A DNA stretch of 64,000 nucleotides from Arthrobacter pascens. GTDB lineage: Bacteria > Actinomycetota > Actinomycetes > Actinomycetales > Micrococcaceae. Position 1 is the first letter of the stretch, and each line of letters begins with the position of its first letter. The notes under the pieces are model-generated. The model ran no database searches. It had not been told where the DNA came from and saw only the letters and a list, made by a program, of their open reading frames with translations. A program made the position numbers and the translations under genes. Below, one piece after another: positions 17,209 through 24,753 of the stretch. Location of the stretch: the NCBI RefSeq assembly GCF_017052465.1, contig NZ_JAFHKT010000130.1:61556-125555 (forward strand), written 5' to 3'.

Positions 17209-18350
17209 TACTTGGTGCGTCCTTCGGTGTAGGTGCGGTTGAAGTTCAGGCGTTCAAAGATGGGGGCGTCGCTGAAGCGGAACAAATCAAACTCTGTTTG
17301 AGAGCCAGTCTCGGCCTGCAGGGACCATTCCTGCCAGGAGGGGACGACGAACAGGTCGCCCTTTTCCAGGGTCCGGGTTTCGCCGTTGAAGACCACGGAG
17401 CCGGTGCCTTCGAAGACCTGCCACACACTGGAACCGACCTCGCGGACGGGTTCGGTGGTGGCTCCGGCGCGGAGGCGGTGGAACTCGGCGCGGATGGTGG
17501 GCATCACGTCCCCGCCGGTGGTGGGGTTGGAGTACCGGATGGCGGCGTGGCCCTGGGACACGGTGGCCGGATGGCCCTCGTCCTCGAGCAGCAGCTGTTC
17601 GCGCAGCGCCGCGTCAGTGTGTTCCCAGCGGTAGGCGGCGATGGGGGAGTTCGTGGTGTCCTCCAGCCCGGAGAGCGGGCGCAGCCCGGGGTGGGCCCAG
17701 AGCCGCTCGGAGCGGGAGATGTCCGGGGTGGCCTCGTCGGTGACGCGTTCGGTGCCGAACTCGAAGAACCCGGCATCGGCGTAATGCACGAACGGGATGT
17801 CCAGCCCGTCGATCCACGCCATGGGCTGGTCGGTGTCGTTGTGGTGGCCGTGGAAATTCCAGCCCGGGGTCAGCAGGAAGTCACCGCGCCGCATCGCCAC
17901 CGGATCGCCGTTGACGACGGTCCAGACGCCCTCGCCCTCGACGACGAACCGGAACGCGTTCTGCGAATGCCGGTGCTCCGGGGCGGTCTCGCGGGCGCCC
18001 AGGTACTGGATCGCCGCCCACAGCGTCGGCGTGGCATACGGCGTGCCTGCCAGGCCCGGGTTCGCCAAGGCGATGGCCCGGCGTTCACCGCCGCGGCCCA
18101 CCGGCACCAGGTCACCGGCACGCGCGGCCAGCGGGTACAGGTCGCTCCACCGCCAGACGTGCGGCACGGCCTTCGGGGACGGAACCATCGGCATCAGATC
18201 CCCGATCTCCGTCCACAACGGGATCAGATTCTCCGTGTCGAAGTCCCGGTAGAGCTGCTCCAGCTGGGCAGCCTCCTCCGGGGTCGGCTCCGGACCGGCC
18301 TGTCCGGCGGCAACAGATTCGTGCGTTGGATTTTCGGCGCTGATGGACAC
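17208..18350 (-). CDS. Gentisate 1,2-dioxygenase
   Basis: A 380-aa bicupin ring-cleaving dioxygenase that opens gentisate to maleylpyruvate with Fe(II). The N-terminal cupin holds HRHSQNAF (His126, His128) and WNFHGHHND (His167/169) as iron ligands; the C-terminal cupin (GSSVWQVFEGTGSVVF) is the second barrel. I chose the GTG at 18350 because GAGGAGG sits five bases upstream; the frame is open another 25 codons but lacks such a site. First gene of the leftward operon with fumarylpyruvate hydrolase and maleylpyruvate isomerase, about 77 bp downstream of a palindrome shared with the regulator. Confidence 0.95.
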   Translation of the reverse strand: MSISAENPTHESVAAGQAGPEPTPEEAAQLEQLYRDFDTENLIPLWTEIGDLMPMVPSPKAVPHVWRWSDLYPLAARAGDLVPVGRGGERRAIALANPGLAGTPYATPTLWAAIQYLGARETAPEHRHSQNAFRFVVEGEGVWTVVNGDPVAMRRGDFLLTPGWNFHGHHNDTDQPMAWIDGLDIPFVHYADAGFFEFGTERVTDEATPDISRSERLWAHPGLRPLSGLEDTTNSPIAAYRWEHTDAALREQLLLEDEGHPATVSQGHAAIRYSNPTTGGDVMPTIRAEFHRLRAGATTEPVREVGSSVWQVFEGTGSVVFNGETRTLEKGDLFVVPSWQEWSLQAETGSQTEFDLFRFSDAPIFERLNFNRTYTEGRTK

Positions 18351-18396
18351 GGGGGCCTCCTCGTTGAGTGCGGAATACGTTGGGCGCATTTCCGAC

Positions 18397-18425
18397 ATTA
18401 GAGAGGCGTGTCCGCAAGCCTCCAA
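18397..18425 (-). promoter_or_regulatory. Candidate promoter of the gentisate dioxygenase operon
   Basis: On the minus strand a TTGGAG -35 (18420-18425) and TCTAAT -10 (18397-18402) are separated by 17 bases, giving a leader of about 40 nt before the GTG at 18350. The IclR palindrome sits immediately upstream of the -35. The -35 is a weak match. Confidence 0.4.
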
Positions 18426-18426
18426 T

Positions 18427-18447
18427 AAATTCTGCTATACAGAATTT
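18427..18447. promoter_or_regulatory. Palindromic operator upstream of gentisate operon
   Basis: A perfect inverted repeat with 8-bp arms AAATTCTG and CAGAATTT around a CTATA spacer. Its core, TTCTG-N5-CAGAA, recurs at 19247-19261 in the iclR/transporter gap. IclR proteins bind such short palindromes, so this is probably the GenR-like regulator's site for the dioxygenase operon. Confidence 0.7.
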
Positions 18448-18456
18448 AGTGCGCGC

Positions 18457-19254
18457 TCAGTCCGGTTCCGCCGGATTCGCGGCGATGTCGATTTCCAGCT
18501 GGCGGCGGGTCTCCAGCATGACGCCCACGAGTCCGGCGTCGAACAGCTTGCGGAACCTGGCCACAGGGGTCGCGACACTGATGGCTCCCACAACGTCACC
18601 CTTCCGGTTGTGGAGTGCCATGCCCAGGGCGCTGATGCCTTCCTCGGTTCCCTCGAAGTTGGCGGCAAAGCCGTTGCTGCGGATGGTGTCCAACTCGCGC
18701 ACGAATGCCGGAAACTCCTCATCCGGAATGCTGTCCCCGCCAATCTCAGCGTTCTGGCTGCGGAATAACTGGTCGAGCATTGCCGGCTCGAGCTCTGCCA
18801 GCATCGCCTTTCCGCCCGAAGCCTTGTTCGCGGGAAGGACTGTGCCCTGGCGGTCACCCACGCGGAGGGCGTTCGTGCTTTCAACGGTGTCCAGGAACCG
18901 GACCTTCGTTCCCACGCGGATCATCAGGTTGACCGACTCGTTGACGCGGGAGCACAGCAGCTCCATGTGGGGGCGGGCCAACTCCCGCAGGAGCCGCGTC
19001 CAGCTGACGCCCGCCGGTCCTGCGCCCATCGCCGGCCCCGGCACATAGCGCCGGGATTCGTCCTGGACCGCAAAGCCCCGGTACACCAGCATGGCCAAGA
19101 GCCGGTGGGCAGTGGAGGGCGCTACCCCGAGCTCGCTTGCCGCATCCTTCAGCCTGAGGCTCCCGCCGTCGCGCAGCAGCTGCAGCAACTGGAGTGCGTT
19201 GTCCACCGCCTCGATGGAGTAGGTGGGCTTCTTCTGGAGTGGAAAGTTCTGCAT
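18457..19254 (-). CDS. IclR-family regulator of the gentisate/3-hydroxybenzoate cluster
   Basis: A 265-aa IclR protein. The winged helix-turn-helix is at about residues 15-75 (SLRLKDAASELGVAPSTAHRL forms the HTH core region) and the ligand-binding domain fills the rest, with LDTVESTNALRVGDRQG and the conserved GKAMLAEL segment. It sits between the leftward ring-cleavage operon and the rightward uptake/hydroxylation operon, the same place as GenR in C. glutamicum. It probably responds to 3-hydroxybenzoate or gentisate. The ATG (19252-19254) lies inside a palindrome, which points to autoregulation. The frame stays open far upstream, but only this start gives an intact IclR protein. Confidence 0.92.
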   Translation of the reverse strand: MQNFPLQKKPTYSIEAVDNALQLLQLLRDGGSLRLKDAASELGVAPSTAHRLLAMLVYRGFAVQDESRRYVPGPAMGAGPAGVSWTRLLRELARPHMELLCSRVNESVNLMIRVGTKVRFLDTVESTNALRVGDRQGTVLPANKASGGKAMLAELEPAMLDQLFRSQNAEIGGDSIPDEEFPAFVRELDTIRSNGFAANFEGTEEGISALGMALHNRKGDVVGAISVATPVARFRKLFDAGLVGVMLETRRQLEIDIAANPAEPD

Positions 19255-19261
19255 AGCAGAA
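19247..19261. promoter_or_regulatory. Palindromic operator between iclR and transporter genes
   Basis: TTCTGCATAGCAGAA is a perfect palindrome (arms TTCTGC and GCAGAA, spacer ATA). It covers the IclR start codon and lies 41 bp before the transporter ATG at 19303; it shares TTCTG-N5-CAGAA with the site at 18427-18447. A TATAGG at 19265-19270 could be the transporter -10, which would place the operator between -35 and -10 and fit repression. Confidence 0.65.
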
Positions 19262-19302
19262 TTGTATAGGCGCTGCCGGGCGGCGGCCCCGACAGTGGTG
19301 GG

Positions 19303-20598
19303 ATGAATCACACACCTTCCGCTGCAGCGCCGGAGCGGTCCACCCACGGCGCAGACGCTTCCACCGGGCCCTCGCCCCGGTTCTCCAGGCAATCTGCCAT
19401 GGCGGTTCTCGTTTGCTGGTTGCTTGTCGTTTTCGACGGCTACGATCTCATCGTCTACGGCACTGTGCAGGCCTCGCTCATCAATGACACCGGCTGGGGG
19501 CTGACGAAGGCGACGGCCGGGACGGTCGGGTCCATGGCTTTCGTGGGAATGATGATCGGCGCCATCTTCGCGGGCAGGATGTCCGACACGTGGGGGCGCC
19601 GCCGGACCATCCTCGGCTGCGCAATCCTGTTCTCCGTTTTCACCATCCTGTGTGCCTTCGCTCCGAACGCCCCGGTCTTCGGCGGCCTGCGGCTGCTGGC
19701 CGGCATCGGCCTCGGCGGGCTGGTTCCTTCGGCCAACGCCCTCGTGGCGGAGCTGGTACCCGCAAAATGGCGGTCCACCATCGCCACCCTGATGATGTCC
19801 GGGGTCCCGATTGGCGGCTCGATTGCCGCGCTGGTTGGCATCCCGCTGATTCCCGCCTTTGGCTGGCCCGTCATGTTCCTCATCGCGGTCATCGCGTTGC
19901 TCGTCGTCATTCCGGTGGGTCTTCGCTACCTGCCCGAGACCCTGCCTCCGGTCCGCGCCGGTGACGAGGCCAAGGAGCCTGCTGGCTTTGGTTCCCTGCT
20001 CCGGGCCCCATTCCTGGGCATGAGCGTGCTGTTCGCCATCGCTACCCTCGTAACGCTCTTCGCGTGGTACGGCCTGGGCACCTGGCTGCCCAACCTCATG
20101 CAGCTGGCCGGCTACAACCTCGGCTCGGCGCTGACCTTCGCCCTGGCACTGAACCTCGGCGCCGTCGCGGGCTCGGTCATCACCGCCTGGGCCGGCACCC
20201 GCTTCGGCCCCATACCGACGGCGATAGCGGCGGCCGCCGTCGCCGCCGTCGCCCTGGTGGTCCTGGTGGCGGGTCCTCCCGTCACCGTCGTCTATCTCAT
20301 GCTGGTCCTGGCCGGCATCGGAACGCACGGCACACAGTGCCTGGTCATCGCCGCAGTGGCCAGCCACTACCCGCCGCATCTCCGCGGCACCGCCCTGGGC
20401 TGGGCGCTCGGCGTCGGACGCATCGGCGCCGTCGCCGCACCCCAGGTGGGAGGGCTGCTGCTCGCAGCCGGACTGGGCGTCAATTCGAACTTCCTGGCTT
20501 TCGCCGGGGCAGCCGCCGTGGCAGCCATTCTGCTCGGAGCCATCGGCATCAAAATCACCTCAAAACCCACAACTTCAGTAGGAGCAAGCAATGTCTGA
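19303..20598 (+). CDS. Aromatic acid MFS transporter (AAHS family), 3-hydroxybenzoate/gentisate uptake
   Basis: A 431-aa protein with about 12 membrane segments. FDGYDLIVYGTVQ in the first helix and GRMSDTWGRRRT in the loop between helices 2 and 3 are signatures of the aromatic acid:H+ symporter family. Placement beside 3-hydroxybenzoate hydroxylase and the IclR regulator matches the GenK transporter position in C. glutamicum. It likely imports 3-hydroxybenzoate and/or gentisate across the cytoplasmic membrane. Its last eight bases overlap the hydroxylase gene, so the two are co-transcribed. Confidence 0.9.
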   Translation: MNHTPSAAAPERSTHGADASTGPSPRFSRQSAMAVLVCWLLVVFDGYDLIVYGTVQASLINDTGWGLTKATAGTVGSMAFVGMMIGAIFAGRMSDTWGRRRTILGCAILFSVFTILCAFAPNAPVFGGLRLLAGIGLGGLVPSANALVAELVPAKWRSTIATLMMSGVPIGGSIAALVGIPLIPAFGWPVMFLIAVIALLVVIPVGLRYLPETLPPVRAGDEAKEPAGFGSLLRAPFLGMSVLFAIATLVTLFAWYGLGTWLPNLMQLAGYNLGSALTFALALNLGAVAGSVITAWAGTRFGPIPTAIAAAAVAAVALVVLVAGPPVTVVYLMLVLAGIGTHGTQCLVIAAVASHYPPHLRGTALGWALGVGRIGAVAAPQVGGLLLAAGLGVNSNFLAFAGAAAVAAILLGAIGIKITSKPTTSVGASNV

Positions 20599-21841
20599 CC
20601 CGAAACCGTCCACGGATGTCCTCGTTATCGGCGGGGGAATGGCCGGCCTGGCCGGAGCCCTGGCACTGCGCGCGAACGGCGCCGAGGTAACGCTGGTGGA
20701 ACGCGCGCCGGAATTCGGCGAAGTCGGCGCCGGCCTGCAGATGGCCCCCAACGCTTCCCGGGTCCTGAAGCGCTGGGGGCTTCTTGAGAAGGCGCTCGAG
20801 ATAGGGGTTCGGCCCAAGCACCTCGTCTTCCGCGATGCAGTCACCGGCGAAGAACTGACCCGCCAGACGCTTGGTGGCGAGTTCGAAGAACGCTACGGCG
20901 CCCCGTACGTCGTCATCCACCGCAGCGACCTGCACCGGGTCCTCCTTGAAACCTGCCAGGAGGCCGGCGTCCGCCTCGTCAACGACGTCACGGTGGAAAG
21001 CGTGGAGACGGTCAATGGCCGCGGCGTTGCCCACACCGCCGGTGGCACCGATCATGAGGCCGACGTCGTGATCGGCGCCGACGGGCTCAAGTCCACCCTC
21101 CGTCCGGCGGTGGCGCAGGACGGACCCGTCTCTTCGTCCTACGTTGCGTACCGCGGAACCGTTCCCATCACGGAAAACACGCCCGCCACGGACCTGGAAG
21201 ACGTGATTGTCTACCTCGGGCCGGACTGCCACCTCGTGCAGTATCCGCTGCGCAAGGGTGAGTTGCTGAACACCGTTGCTGTTTTCAAATCGCCGTCCTT
21301 CGAGCGCGGCGAGGAGCAGTACGGCGGCGTGGACGAACTCGAGGCCGCCTACCAGGACTGCGTCCCCGCCGTCCGGGCAGCCCTCAAAAACCTGGCCACC
21401 GGCATCCGCTGGCCGATGTACGACCGCGATCCGATCGAGAACTGGGTTGCCGGCCGCCTGGTCCTAATGGGCGACGCCGCCCACCCCATGCTGCAGTACC
21501 TCGCCCAGGGCGCCTGCCAGGCCCTTGAGGACGCCGCGGTCCTCCAGGATGTCAGCCACGGCACTGTCTTCACTGACGACGGCGTGGACGCGGGCGCCTG
21601 GGACGCTGCCATCGCCGAGTTCAATGCCAAGCGGGCAGCACGGACCGCCCGCGTTCAGCGCACGGCCCGCGTCTGGGGTGAGTCGTGGCATGTCTCGGGA
21701 CTTGCCCGGACCCTGCGGAACCTGCTCTTCAAGAGCCGCAGGGACGGGGACTTCCAGTACAACGACTGGCTGTACGGCCAGGCCAACGAGGGCGTGCCCG
21801 CCGCGGAGGCCCCTGCTGCGCGCGTCAGGGCGGCCGCCTAA
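20591..21841 (+). CDS. 3-hydroxybenzoate 6-monooxygenase (FAD-dependent)
   Basis: A 416-aa group A flavoprotein monooxygenase. The dinucleotide fold is VLVIGGGMAGLAG (Gly14-Gly19 region); the second FAD motif is GADGLKS and the third LVLMGDAAHPMLQYLAQGA (about residues 290-310). In this setting it should hydroxylate 3-hydroxybenzoate para to the existing hydroxyl to give gentisate, feeding the dioxygenase. Salicylate hydroxylases are close relatives and cannot be excluded by motif alone; gene order matches the C. glutamicum 3-hydroxybenzoate cluster. Start ATG overlaps the transporter end by eight bases. Followed by a strong hairpin. Confidence 0.88.
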   Translation: MSDPKPSTDVLVIGGGMAGLAGALALRANGAEVTLVERAPEFGEVGAGLQMAPNASRVLKRWGLLEKALEIGVRPKHLVFRDAVTGEELTRQTLGGEFEERYGAPYVVIHRSDLHRVLLETCQEAGVRLVNDVTVESVETVNGRGVAHTAGGTDHEADVVIGADGLKSTLRPAVAQDGPVSSSYVAYRGTVPITENTPATDLEDVIVYLGPDCHLVQYPLRKGELLNTVAVFKSPSFERGEEQYGGVDELEAAYQDCVPAVRAALKNLATGIRWPMYDRDPIENWVAGRLVLMGDAAHPMLQYLAQGACQALEDAAVLQDVSHGTVFTDDGVDAGAWDAAIAEFNAKRAARTARVQRTARVWGESWHVSGLARTLRNLLFKSRRDGDFQYNDWLYGQANEGVPAAEAPAARVRAAA

Positions 21842-21854
21842 GCCCCAGGCACGG

Positions 21855-21894
21855 GGGGCGGCCGGACAGACACGCGCAGTGTCCCGGCCGCCCC
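21855..21894 (+). terminator. Hairpin after the hydroxylase gene
   Basis: GGGGCGGCCGGACA pairs with TGTCCCGGCCGCCCC with one bulged base around an 11-base loop, starting 14 bp after the hydroxylase stop. No T tract; likely ends the uptake/hydroxylation operon. Confidence 0.55.
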
Positions 21895-21986
21895 GGGCTG
21901 TCCCCGGTGCCCTTGCCCGCCGGCACCCCTGATCCGTAGCGTTGGCTGGAGGACCTGGGACGTGCCGCGCAGGAAGGACACATGCC

Positions 21987-22511
21987 GTGGGTCAGGACGG
22001 TGCAGCGGAAAGAGTGGCGCTTTACCTCGACGTCGACGGCGTGGTGTGCCCGTTTGGCGTGACCGGGCGTACGCCGTGGGGTTCGGCCTGGAGGTACGCC
22101 TACGCCGGCATGCTCGAGGTGGCGTATGCGGCGGAGTTGGTGGATGAGCTGAACAGCCTGGCGCCCACGCCGGGCCTGCGCTGCGTCTGGCTGACCAGCT
22201 GGGAGGAACTGGCGCCCGCGGTCCTGTGCCCGGCCACCGGGCTCGACGGCGGAGAATGGCCGGTGTTAACCGCGGACGGCGCAGGCGGCGGAGCGGACTG
22301 GTGGAAGCTGGAGGCCATCCAAGCCGACGTCGAGTTCAGCCGTCCCGAGCGGATCGTCTGGGTGGACGACCAGCTTGCCTTCGAAGGACGGGCCCAGTCG
22401 TGGGCCAGGTTCCTGCGCGGGCGCGCGCTGCTGGTCTCACCCGATCCGAGGCGTGGACTGTCGCCCGGGGAGCTCGCGGCCATTCGGGCCTTCGCCGAGG
22501 ACCGGGTTTGA
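21987..22511 (+). CDS. HAD-like domain protein (Swiss-army-knife type), hypothetical
   Basis: A 174-aa protein with a HAD-like start: VALYLDVDGVVCPFG carries the Asp-x-Asp-Gly motif, and RIVWVDDQLAF near residue 120 would give the later acidic pair. The middle LRCVWLTSWEELAPAV segment is typical of the HAD domain found in Swiss-army-knife RNA-repair proteins, though stand-alone copies such as this have no assigned substrate. I prefer the GTG at 21987, which follows AGGAAGGA; an upstream TTG (21942) is open but lacks such a site. No operon partner is evident. Confidence 0.68.
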   Translation: MGQDGAAERVALYLDVDGVVCPFGVTGRTPWGSAWRYAYAGMLEVAYAAELVDELNSLAPTPGLRCVWLTSWEELAPAVLCPATGLDGGEWPVLTADGAGGGADWWKLEAIQADVEFSRPERIVWVDDQLAFEGRAQSWARFLRGRALLVSPDPRRGLSPGELAAIRAFAEDRV

Positions 22512-22576
22512 TCTCAAGTGCGTGGCGCGTACGATCTATAGGGTTTCAAACCCGTTCTGCAGCCACTGAAAGTCCC

Positions 22577-22598
22577 ATCGCGTGAACAAGCGGTGAAC
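22577..22598 (-). promoter_or_regulatory. PHO-box-like direct repeats upstream of phosphate transporter
   Basis: On the minus strand two adjacent 11-base units read GTTCACCGCTT and GTTCACGCGAT. This matches the Streptomyces PhoP operator layout: 11-nt direct repeats beginning GTTCAC. It lies 67 bp before the PiT start. Direct sequence observation; regulation is inferred. Confidence 0.6.
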
Positions 22599-22664
22599 TG
22601 TGCCTTGCAGGCAGCCGGGGAAATGTGGAACTGCTGATCGTCGACTCTGCAGATTGGGCAACAG

Positions 22665-23894
22665 GTGGATATCACCTTAATGGTGGCGCTGGTCATAGCA
22701 CTGGCCTTATTTTTCGACTTCACCAACGGATTTCATGACACCGCGAATGCGATGGCCACGCCTATCGCCACCGGTGCCATCAAACCGAAGACGGCAGTTG
22801 CACTTGCAGCGGTCCTGAACCTGGTGGGTGCGTTCCTGTCCACGGAAGTGGCCAAGACCGTTTCCGGCGGCATAATCCGGGAGGGAAACGACGGCATCCA
22901 GATCACGCCGGAGATCATATTCGCCGGCCTCATGGGTGCGATCCTCTGGAACATGATCACTTGGCTCAAGGGACTGCCGTCGAGTTCGTCGCACGCCCTC
23001 TTCGGCGGGCTGATCGGCGCCGCGGCCGCCGGCATCGGATTCCATTCCATAAACCTGGAGTCGCTGCTGCAGAAGGTCATCCTGCCGGCGATCTTCGCTC
23101 CCCTCATCGCCGGGATCGTTGCCTACATCTGCACCCGCGTGGCCTACGCGCTGACCTCCCGGCACGATCCTGAAACGGGCAGCAAGCTCACGCAGAAACG
23201 CGGCGGCTTCCGGACCGGCCAGATATTCACGTCCAGCCTTGTGGCACTGGCGCACGGCACCAACGACGCCCAGAAGACCATGGGCATCATTACGCTGGTG
23301 CTGATTGCCGCGGGAACGCAGGACCCCGGATCGGGCCCGCAGTTCTGGGTCATCGCCGCCTGCGCGTTCGCCATCGCCATAGGCACGTACGCCGGTGGCT
23401 GGCGGATCATCAGGACCATGGGCGCCGGACTCACCGAGGTGAAACCCGCTCAGGGCTTCGCGGCCGAATCCAGCACCGCCTCCGCCATTCTCGCCTCCTC
23501 GCACCTGGGCTTCGCCCTCTCCACCACGCAGGTGGCGTCCGGGTCCGTGATCGGTTCGGGCATGGGCCGCAAGGGGACGACCGTCCGCTGGGGCATGGTG
23601 GGGCGCATCGCCCTTGGCTGGCTCTTCACCCTTCCCGCGGCGGGCATTGTCGGGGCCCTCACCGCCATCCTCGTCAAGACGGGCGTCGTCGGCGTGGTGA
23701 TCGCAGCCGTCGCCGGAACGGCAGCCGTGCTGTACATGTTCCTGGTCTCACGCAAGTCCCAGGTTGGCCACCATAACGCGGTGGAGGTCGAAGAAGCAGG
23801 GCAGGCAGTCCGCTTCGCCAAGAAGAAAGCCCTCGCCCGGGCACGCGCCGCCGAGCGCGCCAAGGCGAACAAGCCGAAGGATGCGCAGCGATGA
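22665..23894 (+). CDS. pit: Inorganic phosphate transporter (PiT family)
   Basis: A 409-aa membrane protein with about ten segments and the duplicated PHO4 signature: FDFTNGFHDTANAMA near the N-terminus and ALAHGTNDAQKTMGI in the second half. PiT proteins import metal-phosphate complexes with a proton. A basic cytoplasmic tail (RFAKKKALARARAAERAK) follows the last helix. The frame opens with GTG at 22665; an in-frame ATG at 22680 is the alternative, and neither has a good Shine-Dalgarno. Its stop overlaps the start of a 73-aa membrane protein (ATGA). A PHO-box-like repeat upstream suggests control by phosphate. Confidence 0.92.
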   Translation: MDITLMVALVIALALFFDFTNGFHDTANAMATPIATGAIKPKTAVALAAVLNLVGAFLSTEVAKTVSGGIIREGNDGIQITPEIIFAGLMGAILWNMITWLKGLPSSSSHALFGGLIGAAAAGIGFHSINLESLLQKVILPAIFAPLIAGIVAYICTRVAYALTSRHDPETGSKLTQKRGGFRTGQIFTSSLVALAHGTNDAQKTMGIITLVLIAAGTQDPGSGPQFWVIAACAFAIAIGTYAGGWRIIRTMGAGLTEVKPAQGFAAESSTASAILASSHLGFALSTTQVASGSVIGSGMGRKGTTVRWGMVGRIALGWLFTLPAAGIVGALTAILVKTGVVGVVIAAVAGTAAVLYMFLVSRKSQVGHHNAVEVEEAGQAVRFAKKKALARARAAERAKANKPKDAQR

Positions 23895-24112
23895 AGTGGT
23901 TGGAACTCCTCACCGTGGCGGGTGCCACGCTGACGGCTGCGGTAACCGTCGTGGTCCTGTATTCCCTGGGCGTCCGCCTCACCGCCATTGCCGGGGACAG
24001 CCAGACCGTCGCCCCGGCATGGGTCCGTTACTTCGCCTACATCTGCTTCGGCCTTTGCGGAGTTGCGGTGCTGTTCGGACTCTACCTGATCATTCCCTAC
24101 TTCAGCGGATAG
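23891..24112 (+). CDS. Small two-helix membrane protein coupled to PiT
   Basis: A 73-aa protein with two predicted membrane segments, LLTVAGATLTAAVTVVVLYSL (about residues 6-26) and YFAYICFGLCGVAVLFGLYLI (about 47-67). Its ATG shares four bases with the PiT stop (ATGA at 23891-23894), so the two are translationally coupled. No known motif. The tight coupling suggests a role with the transporter, such as a small accessory subunit, but this is inference. Confidence 0.72.
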   Translation: MKWLELLTVAGATLTAAVTVVVLYSLGVRLTAIAGDSQTVAPAWVRYFAYICFGLCGVAVLFGLYLIIPYFSG

Positions 24113-24173
24113 GGTTCAGCGGCCGTCGCCTGCCGCTCTGGGAACCCGGCGTGCGAATCGCTAGGCTGGGCCC

Positions 24174-24725
24174 ATGTCCAGCGTCCAGTACTACGTAGCT
24201 TCATCCCTCGACGGGTTCATCGCCACGGCCGACGATGACCTTGCGTGGCTGCTGCAGTTCGACGGCTTCGAAGGCGGCAAGGAAAGCTACGACTCCTTCA
24301 TGGCCGGAGTGGGCTGCATCGTCATGGGCGGCACCACGTACCAGTGGCTCATGGACCATGAGCCCGGCAACTGGCCGTACCCCGACATGCCCTGCTGGGT
24401 ATTCACGCACCACGAATTCAGCGCCCCGCCCGGTGCGGACGTCACGTTCGTCCGCGGTGACGTCGCTGAGTTCGCCGGCGACTTCACCGGCGACGCCGGA
24501 GGCAAAAACGTCTGGGTGGTCGGAGGCGGCGAGCTCGCCGCCCAGTTCGCCGACGCCGGCCTGCTGGATGAGCTGATCGTCTCGATCATCCCCGTCGTGC
24601 TGGGACAGGGAAAGCGGCTGCTGCCGCTGAAAGGGCCGACGCCGCCGCTTGAGTTGGCGGAGTCCCGCACCCAGGGGCGGGGCATAGTTGAGCTCCGCTA
24701 CCGTTTCGGGGGCACGCCGGGCTAG
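24174..24725 (+). CDS. Dihydrofolate reductase/RibD C-terminal-like protein
   Basis: A 183-aa protein of the RibD C-terminal/DHFR fold: VQYYVASSLDGFIATADDD at the start, IVMGGTTYQWL (the MGxxTY nucleotide-binding motif, about residues 44-54) and VWVVGGGELAAQF in the middle, then SIIPVVLGQGKRLL. Many such genes stand outside folate and riboflavin operons and have no proven substrate. ATG start at 24174. It is adjacent to, but not obviously part of, the pit operon. Confidence 0.85.
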   Translation: MSSVQYYVASSLDGFIATADDDLAWLLQFDGFEGGKESYDSFMAGVGCIVMGGTTYQWLMDHEPGNWPYPDMPCWVFTHHEFSAPPGADVTFVRGDVAEFAGDFTGDAGGKNVWVVGGGELAAQFADAGLLDELIVSIIPVVLGQGKRLLPLKGPTPPLELAESRTQGRGIVELRYRFGGTPG

Positions 24726-24753
24726 GCGCTGGAGCAGTTAGGCGCCGGAGCAG

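Noticed and set aside
19255..20379. Long upstream extension of the IclR frame
   Set aside because: It runs antisense to the transporter gene; only the ATG at 19254 gives a normal IclR protein.
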